DNA of 64,000 bases from Parietaria judaica. Its lineage: Eukaryota; Streptophyta; Magnoliopsida; Rosales; Urticaceae. Where the stretch lies: positions 1,302,001 through 1,366,000 of the forward strand of contig OX940871.1 of NCBI GenBank assembly GCA_954871525.1. The letters are read 5' to 3'. This document shows, piece by piece, positions 55,307 to 64,000 of the stretch. Under the pieces are notes generated by a model that saw only the letters and a program-made list of their open reading frames with translations, had not been told where the DNA came from and searched no databases. The translations under genes and the position numbers were made by a program. The first letter of the stretch is position 1, and each line of letters begins with the position of its first letter.

Positions 55307-58300
55307 CAAGGATCGACTTACCAACGATTATCGTCGATAATCGACGATAATCGACCTTACCGGTGGTCACCGGTAAATTACCGGCTATAACACTTCTCGT
55401 TTTATCCTCTTACCGACGATTATCGAGCTTTTCGATAAACCGAGGAACAATCGATTATCGATGTTTCACGTGTAAAAAAAAAGGTCTTTTCGGTGCAATT
55501 AAAAAAATATTTAGGGCAAATATTTAACCCTATTTCTCACTTCTTCTCGCCGATTTTCGACCAATTCTCTCCCTTTCTTCCTCTTCTCGCCGCCAACAGC
55601 CCAGATCTTATGGTTTCTCGCCGATTTTCGAGCTGGTAAGTCCCCTCTTTTCGGCCAAACTCAAGCTTCTCCATGGAAATGGTGTGTGTGGCAAAAGTTT
55701 GTAAAGTTTGGTTTTAAGCTTTTTACACCGAATTTATCCGATTTTTTTCAAACTTTTGGGTATATTTAGGAGTTATAATCATAGATCTATATGTTTCTTG
55801 CAATTTTTCTTTGATATTTACTTATTTTAAACGAATTTGAGATGATTAGCATAAGTAATAGAAAGTTAGATTAAGTTGTTCATGAGTTTATGTTTTGTGA
55901 ATTAGAAAGGTTGACACTTTAAGTATTTTGAGTTGTATTTTTGCATTTTTATGATTTTATGTTGTAGGAAACTTGTTTCCATGAGTTTATTTGTAATTAT
56001 TTTGTTGGATTTAGATGAAATATATAAAGATTACAATATGTTTTAGGTTTATTATGTAAGATTTATAGATATATATATCAAGATTGCATTTTTTATGTTT
56101 TAGAGCTATATAATCAATTTTTTTCATGTATATAATTGAATAATAAATTATTGTAATAGTTTTTATGAAATTGGGTCGATTTTTAGGTAAATTGGAGGCT
56201 TAATTCGGATTTTTGAATAATTACGGCAAAAGAATTTAAAATTTACTTTTTGTGTTTTATGAAGCAATATATTAATTTTTAGGGGTTTTTTAGTTTATTA
56301 AATATTTTTTAAAATATTAATCTAATTTTTCTCTGTAAAAATTTTTCAGATTTGACGATAATTCGGTTTTACCTATAACTGCGGCAAAAGTATTGCAAGT
56401 TTATCTTGCGTGTTTTGTCGAGGTAATCTACTACTTTTTTGGGGGGTTTTCCTTTATTAATTATTTTTTTAAATATTAATGTGATTTTTTGGTGTATTTT
56501 ATTTGCAGGTTTGATGGTATTTTGGTTTTCGTCATAATTGCGGCGAAAGTGTTCGCCCCCTTGTACACAGCACTCCGGCTCGTCGACACCGAGGTGCATC
56601 CCACGATGGGAATGGTGTATCGCTTGTTCGAAATCATCGTAGCGGAGCTCAGCGCACTTCAAGGAAAACAATGGGCAGTCGAAATTGTGGAGGCGCGATG
56701 GCATAAAAACTTGGACCATCCATTGCATATTGCGGCCCACTTCTTGAACCCCAGAATCGCCTACGAGCGAGACATTGAGATGCCAGAAAATGCCATCCGA
56801 GATGTCACCAGGGTTTACGACCGGTTGTTTCCTCATGAGGACGTGACACATCTGGCGGCGGAGGTAAGATCTTACTTTAATTTTGTAATTTTACTCCCAC
56901 TTCTTAAATTAAATTAAAACTAACTTTCTATATGTGTGGTGTAGTGCGTGAAGTTTCGTGACGCTGTAGGTCCGTTGCGCGAGCGGTCATGCGTGGCAGC
57001 ACGGAAGACTCTTGCACCCGGTAAATTTTACACATTTAAGTTCAACATGCTAAGTTTTACACATGCTAAGTTTAGTTTTTTTATTCATTTACAGCTGAGT
57101 GGTGGAGCATATTCGGGGGTCCGTGCCCCACATTACAGAAGCTAGCAATGCGGATTTTGTCGCAAACCGCGTCGGCCTCAGCGTGTGAGAGGAACTGGAG
57201 CACGTTTGCCCTTATCCACACCAAGCTCCGCAATCGTCTGGCGTACGCGACACTTGAGAAGCTAGTGTTCTGCAACTACAATCATAAGCTAGCGATCCGA
57301 GACTTGAAGGCGCAGTACGACCAGGCCGACAAAGCCGATCCGTATGAGTACCTCACGAAGTCTTTGGCTATGGCCTCTGCTGGTGTTGACTTCGAGGACG
57401 CAATTGTAGAGTGGATCCGACCAGTCCACCTCGACGACGAAGATGGCAACCCAGACCCAGAGATCGCCGCGGAGGCTCAATCATTCGGAGCTGTGATCAG
57501 CCGAGTCCTTGGTGAGCAAAGGCTCGGTCCTACCCCCGACCCTCCAGGGGTTCATGGAGGAGTTGACTGCGGGGTTAGTTCTAGTCAACAGCGTACTCAT
57601 ACGACCGGTACTCACCGTAGTTCCCCTTCCCATAGCCCCTCACAATCACATAGCGGCTGGGGTGGGGGAGGTGACTACCAGGGAGGATGGGGTGGCGCCC
57701 AGGGAGGATGGGGAGGTGACACCCAGGGAGGATGGGGTGCCAGCCAGGGAGGATGGGGTGGCATGCAGAGAGGTACAGGTGATTATTAGTTATTACATTT
57801 TTAATTTTGCTGATTACATGCAGATATGTATGTCAACTAATTTGTTTCCTCAACAGGTGATACGTATCGAGGCGACCTGAACTACGACCCTGGCAACATG
57901 GGATACATTCCCGACCGACAGTACGGTGACCAACAATCTCCAAGACAACAAGATGACGCATCTTCTGCTATTGGATTCTACTTGGGCAGTGACTATCTAT
58001 CTCAGAGTGAGAACCCAGTCGACGAGCTGTCCGGGAACTTTGAGACGATGTCGATGGGTACTTCCGTGAGCACTCAATTTGCTACTCCGCATCCTGTGCT
58101 CGATAACGGAGTGTGGGCGCATCCTCAGTATCCATCTCGTGGCGTGTTTACGGAGCAACACATATATGATTACCATGTGAGTAACTTCCGTATGCACTTC
58201 GAACCACATGGCTTGTTTTGGAGGACATATTGCAACATGCATTTGGAATCAAGTGGTGCCTCGGGTATTATGGAAGCCCATAGGAGATCGTCGTACTTTT

Positions 58301-58578
58301 GAGGTTGGAGACTTGTTAGACTTTGTATTGGTCTTTATATTTGTGTGTATGACATTATCTATGTTTTGTATTAGAGGTATGATATTATCAAAATATTTTA
58401 TAAGTTTCCTGTCGAAAAGTATCGAAAAGTATCGATAATCCGTCGATAATCATCGAAAAGTATCGGTAATCGGTAAGCTACAGTGTTATAGGTTTTCCGT
58501 CGGTTAATCGGTAAGCTATCGATTAATCCGTCGAAAACGGTAATCGGTTTATCGGTAACATCGGTAAGTTGAACCTTG
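55307..58578. mobile_element. hAT element family B, 3.3 kb, with partial transposase
   Basis: Flanked by a perfect 8 bp duplication TTATATAG (55299-55306 and 58579-58586). Ends are CAAGGATCGACTTACC and, inverted, CAAGGTTCAACTTACCG. Both subterminal regions repeat GATAATCG and TCGATAA motifs, as in the 1.3 kb copy at 39936-41241. The 5' half is AT-rich and non-coding; the 3' half encodes the end of a hAT transposase. The element looks like an internally deleted derivative of an autonomous one. Confidence 0.92.
56550..58302 (+). pseudogene. hAT transposase, C-terminal part (end of catalytic fold and dimerisation domain)
   Basis: Exon-like pieces 56550-56861, 56945-57019, 57096-57771 or 57778 and 57858-58302 join in frame. 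The first encodes PLYTALRLVDTEVHPTMGMV and VEARWHKNLDHPLHIAAHFL, conserved near the end of the hAT catalytic domain. The third has the hATC dimerisation motif AEWWSIFGG...LSQTASASACERNWSTF. The tail is low complexity, with tandem GGWGG-Q-GGWGG repeats (57653-57770) before a final polar segment ending at 58302. The BED zinc finger and most of the catalytic domain are missing upstream, so no active transposase is expected from this copy. The gene lies within its own terminal repeats. Confidence 0.85.
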
Positions 58579-58586
58579 TTATATAG

Positions 58587-58760
58587 TTTATACATGTAAC
58601 CCTGTATATCTTGATAAGGGTTATTTATTTATACATGTAAACGTATTAGACTTTAAACTTTAAAGCTTCATTTTTATTATTATACCAACATAATATTATA
58701 TATACAAATATTATTTTGATAAAAAAAATGGTCAAGGATTCATGCTCCAATGACAGTAAA
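58587..58760 (+). repeat. duplicated DCC 3' flank, distal part
   Basis: The sequence from tagtttatacatgtaacc through ctttaaagcttcattttta and tgctccaatgaca-gtaaac matches 42825-43085 with gaps. Together with 54110-54230 it reconstitutes the DCC 3' end after removal of the two transposons between. Confidence 0.75.
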
Positions 58761-59075
58761 CTTGAAACAAAACGAACGACACGTGGACTTCGAACGACTT
58801 GTAGACATTATATTACGACTTATGTAGATCCCAAACGACAATTAAACATGCAGAGAAAAAAAACGACACGTAAATCCAAAGATGTAAAACTAAATGTAGA
58901 CTCAAACGACATAAAGGAATCAAAACGACCTTTTGGATTGAAACGACACGTAAATTTGCAAACGACATGGAAAGTGCCCCTGAAAAACGGAGGAGGGTGA
59001 ACTCAGAAGAAGAAGGGCTTGTCCTCTTCGTCTTCTTCGTTTCGATCTCTCTCTCTGAGTTTCCTGCGAGCATCC
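58761..59075 (+). promoter_or_regulatory. SDH7 upstream region with a cluster of AAACGAC motifs
   Basis: Between about 58770 and 58970 the core ACGAC occurs about ten times on the plus strand, five of them as the full octamer AAACGACA (about 58833, 58861, 58903, 58941, 58959). A pyrimidine-rich leader-like segment (59020-59060) precedes the start codon. Whether the cluster is a promoter feature or transposon debris cannot be decided from sequence. Confidence 0.4.
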
Positions 59076-60464
59076 ATGGCTTTCTTCCTCAACCGAACCA
59101 CGATCGCCGCTCACTTTCAGGTCCTTCTCTCTCCATCTCCCTCTCGTCTCTCATCTTTCTCTCTCTCTCTCGCTCACTGTCACAATTTTCCATCACCTTT
59201 TCGGCTATTAGGGCTCGCGCGACGATGCGTTTGCTCACTCCCATCGCCAATTCCACATCGCACCTGGACCGCGAGAGCAAGCCGTAAGTCTCTCTCTCTG
59301 TTACATATATGTGGATTTGTATGTATCGATTGGTGTTTGGCTTGATCATACTCGCAAATAGTTCTGGATTAGTATTTATCAAGTTGATTTGATTCGATTC
59401 ATTTCACTGCTTGCTCATGAAATTTGTTCGGTTATCGTGTTTTCTGGCATTCGTTATCCAGACATAGCAGAAATTGTTCAGAATTTGCTGGTGGTATCGT
59501 CTCGTTGAATCGTGCTTTCCTGGAACTCGAATGGTTTCTGTAGTTCCGAAATTTAGATTTCATCTCGCGTCTTGCTTTGCCTTTGCTGTGAACTCGAATT
59601 ATCAAATTATCGTCTTTTTCGTAGTTTTGCAATATGTGTAACGGCTAAGTTCCTTGCAGCTCTTGGCGGAAGATCCGGCCCTGAAGCGATTCAAGTCGCA
59701 TAAGAAGAGCGTGAAACTTGTTAAGAAGGTCGGGAATGTGCTTACCGTAGTTGTTGCCGCAGGTAATGCTGATTTTCCATCATCGTTCGATTTGATTAAG
59801 CATAGAATTCGCTGAAACGTCAGTGATAATAGGCTTGTTTTTACTGATTATATGGTAATGACCCACACCTGAGTGGGCTGATTTTAATTTTAGCTACATA
59901 TATCCTAGAGTTTGTGACTTCTAATTTGTGTTTTCTATATTTTCCTTTGAAGTTGGTGTATTTTAATCGAACAATAAAACTTTTCTTTTTCACAAATTTA
60001 TTTTCGGGATTTATGGATTATTGCCTCTAGAAAATTGGTAGCTTTTTCAAAGAAAGGACAATAACAGAAGATAAGAAAAGTTGTATCTCTCGAATTTATG
60101 AAGTTTTAGTGTTCATTGTTTAATTTAGAGTTGGAATTTATGTAACAGTATATTTAATTTGGATAATTTGAAAGCAATATGTTCTCATCAAGCTATTTTA
60201 GAATCCCGTGAAAAGCGAAACTTTCACATGAGAATGATATGGTAAACATAAAAAATGAAGTACGTTTTTTATTCAGATAATTACAACTTTCCATGTTTTG
60301 TTATCAGATTCAAATTTCAGAAAAAATAAGCTGTTATTTACTTCACATGAGATGTTCTGCGTTGTTTCAAAAATATTCCGCTCATGCGCTTTTCTGATTC
60401 TGTCTCAGGCTGCTTCTATGAAATATATGTTAGAGCAATGGCGCGAGAAGAAACGCAGAAATAG
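59076..60464 (+). CDS. SDH7: succinate dehydrogenase subunit 7-like, mitochondrial
   Basis: Four exons join in frame: 59076-59120, 59212-59283, 59660-59762 and 60409-60464, for 91 residues. The start [15 protein letters not shown] is a mitochondrial presequence type, and the body reads [40 protein letters not shown] and a membrane helix [17 protein letters not shown]. This order matches SDH7, a small plant-specific membrane subunit of respiratory complex II. The last exon ends with TAG at 60462-60464. Introns are GT-AG. The U-box gene and CBP60 genes lie on the same strand upstream, as they do near SDH7 genes in Arabidopsis by locus number. Confidence 0.85.
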
Positions 60465-61342
60465 GGTAAGGAATGGTGTATGTATCTCTTTTCGGCAGTT
60501 CTCTATTTGGAAACTTATAGTAGAGAGGCTGCGTTTTTCCTCCGAATAAGCGAAAAACACGGCTTTTTCAATTGTTTTTGAAGGTCTGCTGTTCTGGTCT
60601 TGTGTTTCTTAAATAAAGCATTTTGCAATATTGATTTTTGATCTTGCCCGTGAATGCTTTGAATATGCTGCGGTCAACAACGTGAATGCTGTCTTGAACA
60701 TTCCTTATTTTTGCCTCTATAACTTCCTATTTTGAATGCTAAATTGGCTTTAGTCCCGAAGCCGGGAACCAGAACCAGTCTGAGGAAGAATAAAAAAGCG
60801 GTCCCGCCCCGGTTTCTGATTAGGGAGTTTTATTTTAGTCTTGTTTCATGTATTATTGAACGTTTTAACTATGTTAATCATGTAAAATTCAATCTATACT
60901 GTTTTCGGTTATGTAACAAGCTTAAAAATCGGTGTGAAATAAAATACATCCAGAAACCGTGCTGGCTTGGGTCCGGCCTGGTCCTAGGTTTGTTCCGGGC
61001 TCTAAAAAATTGGGCCTTTCTTGAAACCTAGACCGGGCCCAAATTCCGAAAGCCTTGAAAAATGGGACCAAACCAAGACAAGACAAGGCCCAAACAGTAA
61101 TATCCCGTCTCGGTTTCGATGTAGATTGTCTCGTTTTCGCCCCTAGGTTTTAGTTTGACAATCTTTTGGTGGAAGGGATAACCAAAAAATTGGCTGTGCA
61201 CAGATCGTTCCCATGTGAAACCAGATTACCTGATCAGGCAAAGCTAATAAAAGCTAATTAATCATTTAATTAAATTAATGAGAGGAATATGTTGACGATG
61301 ACCCATTGTTCGTTCTGGTTGTTGCTTCTATTGCAATTTAAT
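60465..61342. other. SDH7 3' flank with hAT family A-like relic
   Basis: The 3' UTR probably ends before about 60650. From about 60754 (TAGTCCCGAAGCCGGGAACC) to 61146 (ttttcgcccctag) the sequence has gggaaccagaaccag and cccggtttc motifs and weakly inverted ends, like a diverged member of hAT family A; no target duplication was found. Confidence 0.4.
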
Positions 61343-61351
61343 TTTAATTTA

Positions 61352-62423
61352 AGGGAAAATGGCGGCATAAGTACCCAAAGTGTTTAAAAAGTTGACAATA
61401 AGTATTCATTCTCTTTTTTCGACGGGTAAAGTTGCCAAACTCTCGTTTTGCATATTCCGTTTCTTTTCCGTCCAACACCGTTAGTAGCTTATTTTTCACT
61501 CATTTTTAATCAAAAAATTAATTAAAATTGAACTCATTTCTCTCTCTCCCTATGGTGCTTGTCCTAATATATCAAACTCATTTCTCATCTTCTTCTTTGA
61601 ACTCCATATCTCATTTTTTACAAAATAAAACTAATTAAAACGTTGCTGCACATTTTGGTGTTTTGTTACAGTTTGTTGCTCCTCGATTGTTAAACATAAT
61701 TTGCTACTCATTCAAGTACATATCATAATCTTGTTCAATTACATATCATATTGTTAAAAAAAAGGCAATTACATAGTTAAAAAAAATAGGCCATTACATG
61801 TGAATGAGAGACCATAACATAGCATATGTTCTAAGAAAGAAAAATCAGCTCAGAGGTTTGAAGCTTGTGAACATATGCTAATTAACAGTTCACACGAGAT
61901 GCCACTCACAAGCTTCAAACCTCTGAACTGTTTTTTCTTTCTTAAAACATATGCTATGTATGGTCTCTCATTCACATGTAATGGCCTTTTTTTTTTAACT
62001 ATGTAATGGCCTTTTTTTGGAACAATATGATATGTAATTGAACAAGATTATGATATGTACTTGAATGAGTAGCAAATTATGTTTAACAATCGAGGAGCAG
62101 CAAACTGTAACAAAACACCAAAATGTGCAGCAATGTTTTAATTAATTTTATTTTGTTAAAAATGAGATATGGAGTTCAAAGAAGAAGATGAGAAATGAGT
62201 TTGATATATTAGGAAAAGCACCAGAGGGAGAGAGAGAAATGATTTCAATTTTAATTAATTTTTTGATTAAAAATGGGTTAAAAATAAGCTGCTAACGGTG
62301 TTGGACGGAAAAGAAATGGAATATACAAAACGAGAGTTTGGCAACTTTACCCGTCGAAAAAAGAGAATGAGTACTTATTGTCAACTTTTTAAACACTTTT
62401 GGTACTTATGCCGTCATTTTCCC
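61352..62423. mobile_element. Mutator-like foldback element with perfect 9 bp target duplication
   Basis: Flanked by TTAATTTAA on both sides (61343-61351 and 62424-62432). The left end GGGAAAATGGCGGCATAAGT is matched inverted by the right end (ACTTATGCCGTCATTTTCCC). The two arms of about 530 bases mirror each other throughout, including 'ccgtccaacaccgttag', 'cacattttggtgttttgtta' and 'cacaagcttcaaacctctga', meeting near 61890. The transcript would form a near-perfect hairpin. It has no coding capacity; the long inverted ends and 9 bp duplication place it in the Mutator superfamily. Confidence 0.92.
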
Positions 62424-62432
62424 TTAATTTAA

Positions 62433-64000
62433 TAATCAGAGTGAATGTGGGCATGAATTTCTAGGCTATTTATGAGGTATATTATTATTAATTAAAATGG
62501 AAAAATGCATGCAGATTGTGAGTGGCACCATATGGTATTTATTAGTGAATAATAATATTACCTTATTTTAAGATTCAGTGATTATTCAAATGTTCAATTG
62601 GGACCATGACCATGCCATTGTGTTGTTGAATTAATTTATTAATTATTTCATACAATGTGTTATTGGGTTAGATCTATTTCAGCTTTCGGTTCAAAGGGTC
62701 GGTTTGTAGACTTGGAAAGTCCTCAATTTGATAAAAGTTACTCATTAAGAACAAAGTATTAGGTCTCATAACACTTGGAAAGTTGATGATTATCAGAAAG
62801 AAGGGTAGTTATACTTATACCCCTCAACTTTATATGTTTGTACAGTTTGCTACCTGAATTTTAGTTCTTGTCACTATACATACAAAATAATGAAAATTGC
62901 GCGTTATATCTATACTTTCATGGGACTTTCGTTTTAACATTTTGTTGTTGTTGGAGAATTTGAATCATTGATTGCTTTAGAGTAGTCTTATAATCAAATC
63001 CGTTGATCTTATTCCGTATTTAATTGACGAAAACGCAATCGCGAAACTAAGGTGAGTTATATTAATGTGCACACGATGATTGATGTGTAATTTTTCAAAA
63101 ATATAGGGGCATTACTTGCCAAAAGTCATGCTTGAAATTTTTCTTCTACGTTAATATGAAAGCTCTATTTGATAAACATAGAATTTGTGAGAGAATAGAT
63201 TTTGAAATCTTTATATGAAATATCTATTTTTCATATATATAGGAAGGAATTAGAAGAAAAAAACTGCATAAAGTAAAGGGTACTTTATTTGAATATGAAA
63301 GCAGCCAAATTTATTTGAATTTGGGGAATAATTGACCTTTGTCTTTGTGAGCTACAAATTTGCTTTATGGATATATTTAAAGCCAAAAAGGGGTTGAACT
63401 AAAATACAAAATATATCATTTCCTGTCCTTTATAATAATAGTGAAAATTAAAAAAAAAAAAGTGACTAAATTGTGTGCCCCACTTAATTCATATTTATTT
63501 ATTTATTTGTTACTAAACCCACTTGCGCAATAGGAGCGCTTAATGCACTTATACCTAAATTAAGGTTGAATATTTTGAAATGACAAAGTTGAAAGTGGAA
63601 GCAATTATGTATGAATTTTGACATATTTTTTTAGTGTAATATCACAAATTGCTTGTATAATTTGGATACCAATACAAAATAAATGAAAATGTATTTATTT
63701 TATTTTATTTTATTTTTTCTCATGTTGTTCTTCTATTTGATGGTAATTAAAGTATGTGATGTGAAGTTGCCTTGAGGGTTATTATTGGAAAGGAAATTGG
63801 ATCATTTTTGTTCTCATTTAGTAGCTTTTATTTGCACTTTGTGAACTTATGGAGGAACAAATTATAAATTACAATGAGGTATTTTAATTTATGGATTGCA
63901 ATTTATTATCTTCAAGAAATTTAAGCTTGAATAATTATGAACATAATAATTCAAAATTATGTTCCTTACATTTGAATATGATAAGGTTTTATTTGCACTT
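62433..64000. other. AT-rich intergenic DNA to the window end
   Basis: No gene is recognisable on either strand. The sequence is low-complexity and AT-rich with short ATTTT repeats at about 63690-63715. Confidence 0.45.

Overview
This is a nuclear genome window from a flowering plant, almost certainly a dicot. Genes are split by short AT-rich introns with GT-AG borders, intergenic DNA is very AT-rich, and every recognisable protein belongs to a land-plant family. I reconstructed eight plausible intact protein genes: a U-box/ARM E3 ligase (476-2134, +), an HhH-GPD DNA glycosylase (7220-9301, +), a FRIGIDA-ESSENTIAL 1-like CCCH zinc-finger protein (10742-13163, -), a class III peroxidase (19320-20784, -), an EDEM/MNS5-like GH47 alpha-mannosidase (21136-25712, +), a CBP60 calmodulin-binding protein (35590-39059, +), a plastid-type DCC thiol-disulphide oxidoreductase (41277-42749, +) and a complex II SDH7-like subunit (59076-60464, +). 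Exon sums are in frame for each. From memory of Arabidopsis locus numbers, U-box, glycosylase, CBP60, SDH7 and peroxidase genes sit next to each other in duplicated Arabidopsis blocks, so this looks like a conserved block swollen by transposons.

Layout. 0-14 kb: U-box gene, a GC-rich TCGCGA-rich island, a 2.2 kb foldback (Mutator-type) element, the glycosylase with a triplicated splice acceptor, FES1-like gene and a 0.9 kb hAT element just upstream of it. 14-19 kb: AT-rich DNA with retroelement debris (copia gag zinc knuckle, SINE-like boxes, LINE RNase H fragment). 19-26 kb: divergent peroxidase/mannosidase pair. 26-35 kb: a foldback element split by a hAT element, 5 kb of gene-poor AT-rich DNA, and a second hAT of the first family. 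35-43 kb: CBP60 and DCC genes separated by a 1.3 kb hAT that ends 36 bp before the DCC start codon. 43-54 kb: a foreign-looking block flanked by two copies of the DCC 3' end; it holds a decayed myosin XI tail pseudogene and a coding minisatellite of about 40 units of about 81 bp. 54-58.6 kb: foldback element plus a 3.3 kb hAT carrying the C-terminal half of a transposase. 59-64 kb: SDH7 gene, a 1.07 kb perfect-palindrome-like foldback with a 9 bp target duplication, then AT-rich DNA.

Most unusual features: the minisatellite gene, which joins a short conserved-looking N-terminal domain, a 27-residue acidic repeat and a C-terminal membrane anchor, with frame-breaking short units and a short paralogue beside it; the 114 bp triplication that created two decoy splice acceptors in the DNA glycosylase; and an octamer (AAACGACA or its complement) that I counted 25 times by eye, all outside reconstructed exons.
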